Assembly (NCBI GenBank): GCA_019279435.1
Contig: JAAALK010000287.1
Span: 23,684,162-23,748,161 of the forward strand
Length of the DNA: 64,000 bases
Source: Zizania palustris
Lineage: Eukaryota > Streptophyta > Magnoliopsida > Poales > Poaceae
Direction of reading: 5' to 3'
Part shown: positions 25,190-38,800 of the stretch, in pieces
Position numbering within the stretch: the stretch's first letter is position 1
How the letters are laid out: each line of letters begins with the position of its first letter
Position numbers and translations under genes: made by a program
The notes under the pieces: generated by a model
What the model was told of the DNA's origin: nothing
Seen by the model: only the letters and a program-made list of their open reading frames with translations
Databases searched by the model: none

Positions 25190-28141
25190 TGTAACACCCG
25201 TATTTTAAATTAACCGTAAACCTGAACTTTTGAAAATTTCAAAACCAAATTTGAATTCAAAATTTTCCAAGGCAGAAAGGTTTTTGCAAGTTAAAACATT
25301 GAGATAAATTTCGAATTTTGAAGTTTTTATAATGTTGTAAGAATCCTCACACCTTGAAATATTTTAAAAAATTATTTCAAAATTTTTGGGATTCAAATTC
25401 ATATTTTAAACTTCAAAACGAATTTCCTGATTTATTTTTATTCAAAAAGCAATTAAAACCTTAGTGGGCCGCAACCTCACTTTCCCCCTGGCCGGCCCAG
25501 TCCAGCCCTCCTCCCTCGCCCTCTCTCTCTGACCGGTGGGCCCGCCTTGTCGGCGCCACCCGTCCGCGCCAGCCTTCCCCTCTCACTCTCTGGCCAGCGG
25601 GCCCCACCCGCCAGCCAGTCTTCGCGTCGCTGCCGCCCCGGGTCCGCTTGTCAGACCCCGCCGCCTCAACCGCCCCCTCCTTCTTCTCCGCGCGATCGCC
25701 GCCGCCCCCAACCTCCTGCCGATTTCTCCGGCGCCCTCCCCCTTATCCCCAGCCCCCGTTGAGCCCTCGATTCGGTTCTATTTATTGCGCCGCACCCGAA
25801 GCCCTATTCCATCGCCACCAATCGCCTCCGCCCTCGCCGGAAATCGCCTGCGCGCGCTCGCCTTCGCCGGCTCTGTTTTCTGCGCCCAGCCGCCGCTCGC
25901 CGCCGGTAGCCACCGCCTCCGCCCTCGCCGCCAGCCCCTTCGGGTTCCCCGTCGCGAGGCCTATCCCGGCGTCGCCTCGGCTCGCACCCTCGGCCGCCGG
26001 ATCGCCGGCGACATTAACCGCCCGAAGCTTCCTTCCGCCGCGAGCTCACCGCCGGTCGCCGCCGTCGCCTTCGGTCGCCGTCGCCGGTACAGATCGAGTC
26101 CCATCTCTCTCGGGGTTCCATTTTTGCGCTAACCCGAGGCGTTAGGCCGCCGCCGTCGCCGTGCGCCGCCCGCCGTTGCCCCGCCGGCGTCGGGGAAGAA
26201 GCCCCTGGCTCCCCCGTGCCACGCGCGTGCCGGATGGGTGCTGCGCCGTTCGATCTTGATCGAGCGGTCAAGATTAAATCCCCGCCCGATTTAATCTGGA
26301 CCGCTGGATCAGATCAAAGGGGTACCTTTTGATCTGGGCCCTCCATTCCCTTTAAATCGTGCCGCCTCGCCCGCAGCCGTCGGATGCCGATCGTGCGGTC
26401 CTGGTCGGTTGGGTCCACACCAATAGTGCGCTGGTGTGCGGTGGTCTCGGTCCACCGTGGACCAGGGCGGTTTTAAAATCCAGAAAATGATTTCTAAAAT
26501 TCCAAAAAACTCTTTAAACTTCAAAAATTCATAGTAAGTTCATTTTAACTCGGATTTTGCCCATTCAAATTTTAGAAAATCCAGAAAATTATTCTCTTTA
26601 ATTTCATGCCATTTAATTGTACTGTTTATGTTGCTTTTATTACTGTTTTAATTTATTTTTCCTCGGTTTGCGTGTCTAGTCGACGTCGAGGGTATCGAGG
26701 AGTCATCTTTTCCTGCTGCAGACCCGTACCAGTATTACGAGGATCCAGGCAAGTCACAGATCCATTTCCGTGGAAATAGTTGATCATGTTGAACCCATTT
26801 TTATTATTAATTATTGCTAAAACCCATAGGCTAATAAATGCATTAGTTTACACTTTTAATTATTTAGTTAAAGTTTAGTTTAAACCCTGTTGTGTAAACC
26901 CAAGCCATGCTTTGTATTCTGTTCTCCTTGTCGCCTTATAAAATTTATTAGTTAGTGCTCTAAAGTAGAGGCACACTTGCTAGCGTTAAAATTAATACTT
27001 ATTACTAGACAGGTGGATCGTCTCTATATCTTTGTTATATCTCGTCTCGTTGTGATTCTGAGTTGTGTTACTTGAAATCTTGGAGAATGGTGTTGCATTG
27101 AGCATGGTGGGTTCCGGGTGCAAGCTCGGAAATTGGTTGGTCGCACCCGGGGCACTATAAGGACCGGTCTGCGGGATCTGTTGCGAAGCATAACAGTACT
27201 GACCACAAGTCTAATGGGTAAGGCCTAATTCGAAGTATGGGTCGATTCAGCTTGATGCACCGAGCGGAGGGGACAAGTTCACTTAACCTGGAGTGCCAGG
27301 TGGTGGCTTGGTCCGACGAGGCACGAAAGGGGGTCTACGTCTGCCAATCGGGGTCTACCCATGATTTTCGGGTGAGATCTCAGTGGAGCGTGGGCGAAAC
27401 CTGGTGTGGTTGTCCTCTTGCTGAGTCAATTCATATGACGGGTTTTGGCATGAACTTGGTCAGGGTATCGTGGTGGTATCCTGGTGCACACCGGGTTTGT
27501 GCCTTGTGGGTAAAGTAGTACACCTCTGATCAGAGTATAAACTTTTCGAAAAGTCGTGCCCACGGTCATGGGCGGCCTAGTGATGTTCTCCGCAGTTAGC
27601 ATTTATTTTCTGCATTTTTGTGTGAAAGCATTGAACATGATGGAATGGGTTGAAAGAGCGAGTTGGCACAGGTGTGCAACTCGAGGTAGTGGATAGTTAT
27701 TGTTCATATTTATTTCAGCATTTTATATTCATGTTTTAAATTTGCTCACTAAAGCTTAAACAACATTAAACATGCTCATTTATGCAAACAAGCCTAGAAT
27801 ATGCTCCCTTGTTATTTAGCCTCCATTATATGCATATCTGTGGCTTGTTGAGTACTTTTGTACTCATCCCCGTTGATTACTTTTTTTTAGATGCTTATTA
27901 TCAAGAGGATGAAGTCCAGGAGTAGCGACCCAGTCGAGGTGTCGGATTTTGGGATCGAGATGTTCTTCAGTCGTTTTTGTTTCGCTTCCGCATTTATTTG
28001 AGTTTGTAATAAGTGTAGCCCATGAGCTACGTACTATGTTTTAACTTCGTTATGCGTCGTCGGTTTATGAACATCTTGTATTTTGGATAATTTTTAAGTA
28101 TTAATAAAGTTTCGAGTTCATTTTCGAATTCGGGCGTTACA
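25190..28141. mobile_element. Solo LTR, 2,952 bp, with 5-bp target duplication
   Basis: It begins tgtaacacccg and ends cgggcgttaca, so it has the TG...CA ends and the short terminal inversion of LTRs. The five bases cgctc precede it (25185-25189) and follow it (28142-28146) exactly. No gag, protease, RT or integrase motif was found inside, so this is one LTR left after recombination rather than a whole element. The size and termini suggest a Ty3/gypsy family with long LTRs, which is inference. Long open frames at 25536-26145 are GC-rich, low-complexity and not assigned. Confidence 0.78.
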
Positions 28142-28146
28142 CGCTC

Positions 28147-28640
28147 GCAGTGGCGACGACTACTCCATTTTTCCTCGTTTTTTCTAATCGTGTCCTGCGA
28201 AATCAACTAGATTTGATTTGATACCTTTTAAGGATAACAAAACTCTTCAAAATAATTGTCTCCAAAGAAAAGTTGTGCCTATATTTTTACTGTAGATGGA
28301 TTGACGATGAGACAATGAATCGATGTAACCGGACGATGTTGTTGTCAAAACAATTGTGTTGTTCAGAGGGAGTAGAACGATTATTCTTGCGATTCAATTA
28401 ATATAACTTTGGGCGATTTTTAAACAGTTACAGATACATGCTAAAGTAGTAGTACTAGTACCTATAATTAGGTGTTAGTACGTACGGCTAATGCTGTTTT
28501 CGTCGACGGTCCATGCCTGCCCGTACGTCGTACACACGTTTAATTGTACGGGATCTCGCATCTGCATAAGCAAATACAGGTGTGATGTATATATCGAACA
28601 GAGAAATGTGGTTTAGAGTTGGAACGAACTAAGGACGGGT
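28147..28640. other. Intergenic DNA right of the solo LTR
   Basis: No gene or clear repeat is recognised. Confidence 0.4.
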
Positions 28641-28979
28641 GTTTGTTTCCCTACTACAAAATTTAGTTCCGTCGTATCGAATGTTTAGATAATATTTTGA
28701 AGTATTAAATATAGACTATTTATAAAACTCATTTATAATCGATGGATTATTCGCGAGACGAATCTAATGAGCCTAATTACGCTATGATTTGACAATGCGA
28801 TGCTACGGTAAATATTTGCTAATCATGGATTAATTAAGCTTAAAAAATTGTTTCGTGAATAATCCTCCAATTCTGCAATTATTTTTATGATCAGTTCAAG
28901 TTTAAAGTTTCGAATTAATGTCCAAACATACGATGTAACAAAGACTAAACTTTAATCTAAGAAACCAAACGCAACCTAA
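28641..28979. repeat. MITE of a common rice type
   Basis: The ends gtgtttgtttcc and ggaaaccaaacgc (as the complement of tttggtttctt...) are inverted, and the interior has the familiar text tcgaatgtttagataat, ggattattcgcgagacgaat and gagcctaattacg. Similar sequence is known to me as a very abundant rice MITE, but I do not give a family name. Confidence 0.55.
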
Positions 28980-29343
28980 ACCTAAGTAGTGAAATGAGGA
29001 GGCAGTGTGATGTACCCCGGTTGTTTTGAGCGGAAGTACAAGTGTGCCTCACTCGCTGTGCCCGACACAGTCACAGCACCACATCATTGTGTTATACAAA
29101 ACAAATCAAAGCAAAAAAAAAAAAAAACTTGCTTCTTCCCTGTTCCAGTGAAAATGAATCAACGGTAGATAGCAAAGCAAAAGCATGCATGTTCGATCGC
29201 TTTTGACAAACTAAAGTGCTTCGAGAGAGACACATGACCTATCTGTTTTAGATTGTAAGAGTTTCTTGGTACTACAAGGTAGAAGGCATCAATAACTACT
29301 AAATTAAATCTAACAGTTAATTCGATAGAAACATAATTGGAGC

Positions 29344-29620
29344 CAGTGGCGTAGCCACAGAATAAAATTATTGAGTAGGCCTAGTTAATATATGTTCAAT
29401 TTTGTGTACTATCATAAATTATATATATATAATATTTTTGTGCAAAACTATTAGATATAAATATAGCGTTAATATATCATAACATTGTAAAATAACATAA
29501 ATTGGTCATTGTACACTTTGAAATTAAACTAGACATGAAAATAAACATATTAGGGTTTTAACGGGTCATTTTCGGAGGTGGTCCTAGGCCTACCTGGACC
29601 ACCCCCTAGCTACGCCCTTG
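29344..29620. mobile_element. Short hAT element with perfect 8-bp target duplication
   Basis: The element starts cagtggcgtagccac and ends tagctacgcccttg, imperfect inverted repeats. The eight bases attggagc are present directly on both sides (29336-29343 and 29621-29628). It is 277 bp long, AT-rich inside and has no coding capacity. Confidence 0.82.
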
Positions 29621-29628
29621 ATTGGAGC

Positions 29629-31597
29629 ATGTTGCCCCGCCTTGCTGTCGCCAGTGAACGGCTGGCACACCACCCTGCCGACCTCACTATCAGGATTTAC
29701 TAAAATTAATATTAAAAAATATGGTATACTATAATTTTTTTTTCAAAATTTACACCGAAAAACGGATATCTCCTGATATTTTTTCAAAGACTATAAAATC
29801 AATTATAATTTTCAAAATTAGTTTCGATACCTTTTGATATCTTATTTAATAATAAATATTAAAATTAACATTAAAAATTACGGTCGTACGCGTACCTTAA
29901 GATTCTCAAATTCCGTGAGATCGCTCGAAATCTAAAAAGGGTGCCGCGTCCTCCCCTCCGCTTTCGCCATGTGATGAGATGCACAGCCGCGCGTACGCAC
30001 GCACGTAGAGTTGGCGAGCGTTTGGGAGCAAAAGCAGAGCACAGTGAGCTCTGTCCCTGTCCCTGCCGCCGGTCGCCGTGGACATGTTTACAGTGGCTGG
30101 CCGATTGCCGTCGCTACAGCCAACTTAATAGCGAGCTCTACTTTTCTCTCCTTTTCACGCAGAGAAAAACAAGCGCCCGCCACAGAGCATTTCCACGGAC
30201 ACTGATCTTTAAGAACATTCTAATGCAACTACTGGGATGGTTTCTATAGCATTAAATATCATTTCACATAAGTAAAAATTCTGATGTGATATGAGAGTTA
30301 ACGAAGAGAGAAAATAAAAGTGGAGGAAATTGTTTCTCATGCAAGATGTGGTTTTATCATTAATACCGATGAAGAAGAAATCATTCTATATGTATTGAGA
30401 GAGTGTAGTAGTTTCTATACGTAGGGCCCACTCGTTTGTGATTGGGCAAATGATGGAAAAGTAAACGGAGACGAGATATCATGTATTGTAAGATGTAGTT
30501 TTTAAGAGTATTTTCTTAGTGACATGTCATATATAAAAATTGCTAGATGATTTATGGGTTGAAAATGCCATATGGTATGTTTGATTTTTGAACCAGCTTC
30601 TTGCCTTAGAAGCTGGAATCTGAACGAAACAACTCTTTTGGTCACCTAGTTTTTTCAGAATCTGCAAATTCTCGTAGTACAAATTTGAAAGCTGGTATAA
30701 CCCAGATTTCACAGCTTCTCGGTTCAACTTTGAATGAATATTATCTACAATACTATTAAAATATATCAGTTCATGTAAAATTTAAAAAAGTGAAATTTTA
30801 GTAAAATATATCATTTTAGTTTAAAAATATATAATTTTAATATAAAACATTACAAAATTTCATGATTTGATTTACATGTAAAATTACATGTTAATAATAT
30901 AATAAACAACCAAAAAATAAATTCGTAATTATTCCAACCAAATAGCTTCTCAGATTCTCTATAACTCACGACTCACAACAGACTTTGTAGAATCAAAGCT
31001 TAACCAAACACACTCATAATCTAAGGTAGTTCTGCTTTGCGCGCACGGTAATAATTCGTGCGCGACAAACCAAAAAAAAAAAATTCCTTCGAAGCGTACG
31101 TTTCGTTAGCTTTGCTTGCTTTTTTTGCCCTGTGATTCAGCTCCGTTTCTCCCCCACACGTACGTACGCACGTACGCGCGCGCGCGTGACGACGACGCCT
31201 CCGCCAACCAGGCCAGAAGCTAGCAGCCAGCCAACCTTGGATTCCGGCGGCGTGATGGCCAGCGCGCGCGGGGGCGAGCAAGCTGCAAGTTTGGTGCTGC
31301 CAACCACGCACGCCCGCCTCCGGCCGCGCGCGCGACAACGCAATTATCATCGAGGCCCTTTCCTCTGCACAGGTTTTCACCGGCGCGCGCCACAAAATGT
31401 CAGGAAAATGATGGTAATTCGCCTCACACCGTGTCTCAATAATTCTAGCCATTTCTTCGTTTTGCACGCGAACAAGCTGTAATATAACTGGGAGTTACGA
31501 TAAAAAATATATTAAAATTAAAATACTTAGCACCGGCATATAATTAGAAATTATATGTAGAAAATTGGAAAGTTCTAGGAGGTAATAGGTCCATATC
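29629..31597. other. Intergenic DNA with small elements
   Basis: A degenerate GGTACC-like palindromic stretch lies near 29690-29900. A MITE-like stretch is at 30215-30530. The second copy of the repeat from 11740-12160 is at about 30575-31015. GC-rich DNA with alternating cg runs follows at 31140-31400, where frames on both strands are open but not recognised. Confidence 0.42.
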
Positions 31598-32029
31598 CAG
31601 GGCCAGCTCTCTCGGCCGATGCAAGAGGTGCACGGGCCTAGGGCCCATGGCCGAGGGGGCCAAGGTCCAGGTATTCAGACTTCAATAGAGGACACTGCTC
31701 AGTCTGCTGCCGACTGCTGTGAGTCCCGAGTTTAGACTCCTCCTCGTATTCAGTCCTCGTCCTCGAGTTTGGATTAGCAATTTGGCATGCGAACGGACGT
31801 CAGGCAAACAGTCGATAAGGCAGCTACATGTCCTCTTGTTTAATGTTAATTAATCTGAAACTTTATCTTTTTTAAGATACAAGTAAAAATATGTATATAG
31901 ATATACATATATTATATATATACATAGATTAATAGGTATACTACATGTACGCATATAGTACCTTAAGAGCGGAAGGGCCCGTAACGTCGAGTTGTCATTA
32001 GGGCCTTTCAAAACAATGAGCCGACCTTG
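31598..32029. mobile_element. hAT element, 432 bp
   Basis: It starts cagggccagctc and ends gagccgaccttg, inverted with a few mismatches. The flanks tccatatc (31590-31597) and tcaatatc (32030-32037) form an 8-bp target duplication with one mismatch. Interior text near 31640 and 31965 contains 'gggccc' blocks. No coding capacity. Confidence 0.66.
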
Positions 32030-32037
32030 TCAATATC

Positions 32038-35000
32038 TTTAATCATAGCCATTAGATCAAAATAAATGGCTGATCCACAATATTTGTGGTGTACCGTAAA
32101 ATTTGCCTATAATAAGTGTTTGGTTAGATATACGAGATAATAAATGAATGTGTTTGGTTGGTTGTGTCAGATGGTACACACATGTGTTTAATGGCTTAGA
32201 AAGTATATGTTATATCTAAGCTAATTAATTTTTTAACAATATTTTTAATATTTGTAACTATCAATAAACCATGCTAATTGGTATTAATCTTTTGTAATTA
32301 TCGTTACGACTAATAACATATGATTATAATTATTTTTTAGCTAAAAATATTTAATAACCACTAATCATATATAATTAGCATAGTTAATAGAACATATACA
32401 TCATCGTTCGCTTGATTTTACCGCACGGAATAGTTCGGGGTCTAATCGCCGTCTATCTAGGACGATCAAATTTCTCTGCTTGCAACCTCATTCGGAAGTC
32501 AGGTCATGCCATGTCTGAGTAACCGCTTTAGATCTCTCCGCCATGCCTTCTCGATCTCCCCGATGCTCATTTTTTGAACTTGTATCAAACTTTCTTATAT
32601 GGATTTGATTCGAGCAGCTAAAAAGACCATGGTCGAGACGTTCGTGATATCCCTTTAGTTTCATAAAATAAGTTCATTTGTATTTTATTGTACATGTTGA
32701 ATATCTGATACCCCTAAAATAGTACTACTTTCTCCTTATATCTTGCGTCGTTGTATTTACTTCCGCATTGTATTTAATAAATACAAACAAGAAAATATAC
32801 ACTAATTAATTGCTCGTTGATATCTAAAAATATGTCTAAAATATATTTTTTTGAACCGGAGGAGTACCTTTATTAGATGCCTGTGCTTTACAACAGAGAA
32901 ATTTATTTTTCAACAGTGTATTTATGTAAAATTCATGTTTCTGCGTGATTTTTCATAAATCTAAGGGTTTTTATACAAAGTTTGTACATCCGCGTAAAAA
33001 TAAAGAAATTAAAAAATTAAAATAAAAAAATATTTTTTATTTTATTATTTTTTCTTTTTCTTTTTTTCTTCTTTCTCACATTTTCTTTTCAGCTCGCGCT
33101 GCCCTGTGGCCCGGCGGTTTGGCGCATGCGGCCGGGGGCGGGCGGTTGCGCGCGCCAGGCGCGGAGCGAACCAGTGGTTTGGGCGGTTTTTATGAGACAT
33201 AAGTTTTGGTTGATTTTTTATAGGATGTGAGAAAGGCACGCACGTGAACGTAGAACGAAGTAGCCGCGTTATATTAGTTAAGATATTCTGCAGTCTGAAA
33301 CGTCGAGAAGCATCAAAGCAAGCAAGCATACGACGTTTGTGCACGGGCTACTGCTTCGTGTACTTGCGCCGTTTGTCGCCTCCCTTTCATGAACAGCTTC
33401 GATTCGACGTACGCACGCATGCATCACCCACTGCACAGTAATACGTATTCAACTGCATATATGCATTCGTACATATATAACAACTTAACACAAGCAAGAA
33501 ATTAAACTAAATCTCCTCTTAATTACTTCCATATATAGGCTTATTTGGGCATGATGAAACATCATCAGCGCATGCCCAGGTACACTGATGATGATGCTGC
33601 TGCCCGGTGGCGGTCAGGAAGAACAAAGCAGATCGATCACAAAAGCTTCTCATGGAAAAAAGGGCTCCATGATTTAGCCAGGCTGGGAGCACTACTCGTG
33701 ACGTAATTATGCAGGTTTAGCAGCTTCTGCTCAAACCATTTTAGCGTGTAATGAAGTGCTAGCTAGCTAGCTAAAACAGACGGCAATTGTCATCTGCGTT
33801 TAATTTACTGACAGCCTGATGCTTGGACATACCATCAAATAGGTTCATGACATCAAATTGAGGAGATGCGGTTTGCAATTTGTCAGTCGTGATTCATCGT
33901 ATGTACAAGAATGTCATTAGGAGTTTGACATCAACTGTTTGCAAGCAAACAGACAAACAGTGAGGATTTCAGCCTTTTTCCTTCAGGGTTTGTTTTATTT
34001 CTCCTTGTTTCGAAACCATTTCCCTCTCTTCACTTCTTCGTTCCTCTCTTTTCAGCAAAATTTTAGCAGACAAACAAGCAGTCCAGCATTTGTGATTGAC
34101 AGGTGACGCTGGATAGATCGATCGAGCGATCGATCTTGACGTTGACGACGGACACAGTACCTGGTTGTACGTACCTACTAGTCCTTTTTTGAGAAACTAA
34201 TGCCGGAGAAAAGTGTAGCTGCGGCGAAATGCATGCATGCATTCATTCATCTTCATCTGCAGTAGCACTGTAGCAGCTAGTAGTAAATAGTAATCACCAT
34301 TTAATCGTGCCCGTTTCTCAAACCATACGATACATCAAGTTGGTGCATGGCGCCGTAACCACGAAGTAAGCAGGATATGTTTGCATCTACTGCAGTGCCA
34401 CTGCACCAGTATCGTTGACTACTGGAGTAACGGTAAGTTCTTGGATCGTCCGAAAAAAGTAAGCGTTCTTGGGTGCGTACTTCAACGAACATAAATTAGC
34501 TATAACGAGATGCATCTATATATATACATAGATCTTACTACTCACAGTCACAGCTTCGCACGGCTGAGAGTCGATCGTCGCTGCAATTGCTTGTTCGGTT
34601 CATCGTCCTCGACTCGTCGCCACTGTCGGCACCCACCGGCCGGCGGCTAAGCTAGCTGCATGCAGCCCGCGGCGGACGGGCATACGTACGTACGTGCGTG
34701 CAAGACTGCAAGCAAGCACCCATCGATCGGTTCCAGCCTTCCAGGTTGGCCCCGTGTGCAGGTCACGTGAACAAAAGGCTCGATCGGCTACTAGCTTGCT
34801 CCATAGATCGGCTGGCCAAAGAACCATTTTGCTGTCGAGACAACCAAGCTGGCCCTGGAAAGGGAGCTAGGGGACACACCCATGACAGAGCGCGCGCGGC
34901 CGGATCGTCGAACGGATTGCTTGCGCTCGCCGCGATGTCCATGTGCCTCTCATGGCCTCAGCTCCTATCTCGCTAGCTCCTTCCTTTGTCGCGCGCGCGG

Positions 35001-35270
35001 CCATGGTCGCCGCGCCCGCGCGCCGTAGCAATCACCATCCTTCCCTTCGGAACGCGCGTGCCCGTATATCTGCTCCTGTTTCACGTTTCTTACCCTTAAC
35101 CAAATAGATCTAACGGTTATGGTTTTCGTGAAGTCCTCCTGAAAAATACTCATACGAGAGTAGTATAAATTTTAATCAAAACCGATCAGATCCAGTGAGA
35201 CAGACAGGAGGACGGGCTCGTATATATTCGAGAAGCGAGACGAGGAAGCCTTTCAGCTAGCTGTCCTGGA
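32038..35270. other. Intergenic DNA upstream of the MIP1/DUF547 gene
   Basis: Mostly AT-rich DNA without a supported gene. Many gctagctag and gatcgatc tracts occur from 33750 on. Short frames around 34300-35150 on both strands have no recognisable motif. A TATA-like tatataagtgg region at about 35275-35288 may belong to the downstream gene. Confidence 0.4.
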
Positions 35271-35863
35271 AACTTGTACATATAAGTGGCCAAGCAGCAC
35301 ACTGACACAGCGATCGAGCGGCAGTACTGTCCGTTGCTCGCTTACTTGTCCAATGAACAGTCACGCCGTTGGCGGCACTCGCGTGTTCTGGCGGCAATCA
35401 TGGCCGATGATTTGTGTAGATGGATAGTTAACAGTCGAAACGAGCAAGAAAAGCTGATTAGCTGAAGCAGTAGTGGGGGCGGCGACGTGTCTGTATATAT
35501 CTGCGTATTGATCCGGACGCGAAGCTGGAAAGCAAAAGCCCCCGAGCGCCACGCCCGCGGCATCCGAGACTGCTGCTTGCCAGGTTCCCACTGCCGAGGG
35601 GAACGCGCCCACGCATCGCCATCACCGACGCCACCGCCGCAATCCCGATTCCCCCGCACCGCCGCACGCTTCCAACCCGAGCCCAATCAGAAGCGCCACG
35701 CACGCTGCGGGAGTGCGGGCTACCTCCCAATCGAATCCGCTGGCGGTTGCTGGCGCCACGCTCGCCCTTGCATGCGCTCGTCAGTCGTCGTCTTAGCTGC
35801 GTAGCGGTGGATGGGACCCCGTGCGCCGCGCCCTGCCTCCCAAGGACGCCACGGAGCTAGCTC

Positions 35864-38800
35864 ATGGCGAGAACTTCCGGGCATTGTGAAGTGCTGATAG
35901 ATTTGCATACCGCGGCGGAGATGAATGGCCGGGCCCGGAGACCGGCGGCCGCCACGACTCGGGGCGCCAAGGCGCCCGCCTCGAAGAGCGACAGAGTATG
36001 CTTCGTTTAATCTTACAAGCTCTCTCAACTCTCACAGTGTGCTCAGTTCTAGACTTCTAGTGTTCTTTTGGTCTTCTTCGTTTGGAAGATTGTAGTAGTA
36101 ATTTGTAAAGTTCGCATCTTTCGTGTAATTGAGCGCCCAAACAGTGACAATGGAGGGTTATTTTCAGTTTCCGCGATAGATTCTCGTGGCGTTCTCAGTC
36201 GCCGGCCCTTGCGGGATCGGAAAGGCGGCGCCTTTGCCGCCGTCCGCCGGTTTGAAGCCAGACGATCGAACTCCGTGCTCGATATATTTCCTTTTTTTTT
36301 GTTCCCAAGATGTGAAATTCTGTGCGCCTTTTTTGGTTGTTTATGCATCGGTGACAGGCGGTTGTTAGTACTGTAAATTTGTTGCCCCGTCGGCCGTCGA
36401 TGAGTTTCACGTACGACGACTTATTTAATGTCGTGGGAAGAGTACAAGGATGAACAGTGTACTATTTGATGTTCTTGCGAGCTACGTTTTGGTTGGTGTA
36501 GCCGTGTAGTATGAGTATCTCTTGATCGCTCCTGAGCCGGCATTTCTTCCTCAATCTGCGGCTTTATCTTTTACCTTTCGGAGCAGAGGAATCTGTCGCT
36601 TTGCTTTGGGTTAGCTTCTTTCACAGTTAAATGGCGCTTCTTTTCCTCTTTTGTTGATGTAGTTACTTGTTACTCGTGTTCAGGTGATGGAGAAGGATCA
36701 GAGGAAGGCCATGCCGGTGAAGAAGGGGCCATCGGACCGGCCAGTTACCAAAGCAGGCATCACGAACAGAATCCAATCGAGGAGAGCGCGGAAGCTCGCG
36801 CTGCAGCAAGACGTACTTGAATTCTGTCCTGAATTCTCGCATTTGATCGTGAAAGTTTTGATTTTTTATTTCCCCCTGCGATGAGTTTCTGACGCAGTGA
36901 GTTGTTGCATTGTACAGGTAGACAAGCTGAAGAAGAAGCTGCGGCACGAGGAGAACGTCCACCGAGCTCTAGAGAGAGCGTTCACGAGGCCGCTCGGCGC
37001 GCTGCCCCGCCTGCCACCGTATCTGCCGTCTCATGTCAGTGCTGCATTCGCATTCGCGTTCGCGTTCGATGTGATGCATTGTTCTTTCTCTGTTCGGGAC
37101 AATTCAGTTCTTGAACCAATCTTTCTCTGAATTCTGCGACGCGCGAAGACACTGGCGCTTCTCGCGGAGGTGGCGGTGCTGGAAGAAGAGGTCGTCCGTC
37201 TCGAGGAGCAGGTGGTCAATTTCCGGCAAGGGCTCTACCAGGAGGCTATAATCTTCTCCTCCGCCAAGAACGCGAACGTCCTTCCCGGCGGCGGCGAAGG
37301 GCTCGTGCCGGCGCAGCTCATGCCGTCGAGCCCAGTGCCGAATTCAGAGCTCTCTCGGGTGACGAACCATGGCTCAAATTATCATTCTCCTCCTACCCGA
37401 CCGCCATCGGACGAGGTCTCTGACACAAAGCAAACACCGAGAAAGCCAAGCGCATCGGCGACGACGGCCCAAGATGACCGCTGCGGTGCCGGAAAAGAGA
37501 ACCAGTCGTGCAGTAACACGCCGGCGAGAAATTGTCGCCGATCGCAGCTGCAGAAGGCTGCAAAATCCAGGTCGCCGGCTGCAGCGCCTGAGAAACGCAG
37601 AGCTGCTCAGGTAAAAAAACCTGAATCCCTTTTCTCTGCTGAAATCTGAATATTTACATCGCTTTCTGAGTTTCTTCCATGAACAGCTCCTGAATCGTAC
37701 TGCTGCTGCTGCATTTTTACGCAGATGATTAGCACAGCGCCTGGCCGTAAAAGACCTGCAGACGTTGTCATCAATAATTCAGAAAAAGCTTCCGAAGATG
37801 ACTCGAGCGGGCCGAACAGATTGTCAGAGGAACTATTGAGGTGTCTGCTGTCCATCTTCTCGCAGATGGGCGCATCACCAACCGGCGGCCATGACGAGGA
37901 GCAGGCATTGTCTCCTTCAGTTTCAGGTTCAGGTTCAGGTCAGTGCGAGAGCTCAGAGGACGACTGTCCCCAGGATCCCTATGGCATCCTGGAATTCGGC
38001 ACAAGGGACGTCGGGCCATACAAGCGACTCCATGCAATCGACGCCGTCTCGTTCGATCGGATGGCGCTGGAGAACGACGCCATCTTTGCCCGAAAACTGA
38101 AGTGCGTGGGTGGTTGCTGTCGACTGAGAAATTTATGTACACTTATTGCAAGCTCGATTTGGTTGTGTGCCGACTGCCGAGTGGGTGGCCGGCTTGCTAG
38201 CTGACTTAATTGCTTTGCTGATAGAGTGGTTCTTCCTCTGCCCATCTGGCAAATCTGCAGGGCTTTGCTCCGGAGGATTTCCTCGGTTGAACTCACCGAG
38301 CCCGAGCTCTCTCATCAGCAGAAGCTGGCATTCTGGATCAACATCTACAATTCCTGCGTGATGAATGTAAGTTGTCTCATAATTGAAGGCCACAGAACTG
38401 TAAAATTTCACAATACAGCCTAGGTGGATCTGACGACTGCGCATTGTTTATCTCTGAACTCTGAACATGTTACTGGCATGTCTGTGTACTGTTCATTTTC
38501 TGTCATTAAATGTTACTTAAAGAAGTTCTTGCTGTCCCCATAGTCATTAGCAAAGTTTTAAGTTTTGTGTGTACTGTGTGCTGCAGGCATTTCTCGAGCA
38601 AGGGATACCTACCACCCCCCATATGCTCGTGGCAATGATGCCAAAGGTACCACCAAATGATTCACTTCTCAGTTCTCCCCAAGCTTCAGTTCTTGCAATC
38701 AACGCATGCAGATCATCATTCTGAAGCAGAGATCATTAGCGAATTACTAACTAATTTAAGCCTGTGACGATCGATCGAGAGAGTAGTTGACCTTCGTCTT

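Noticed and set aside
25536..26145. Open frames of 198 and 165 codons
   Set aside because: They lie in the GC-rich part of the solo LTR, overlap each other in different frames and have no recognisable domain.
31021..31482. 148-codon - strand and 116-codon + strand ORFs
   Set aside because: They overlap each other, contain alternating cg runs and show no domain.
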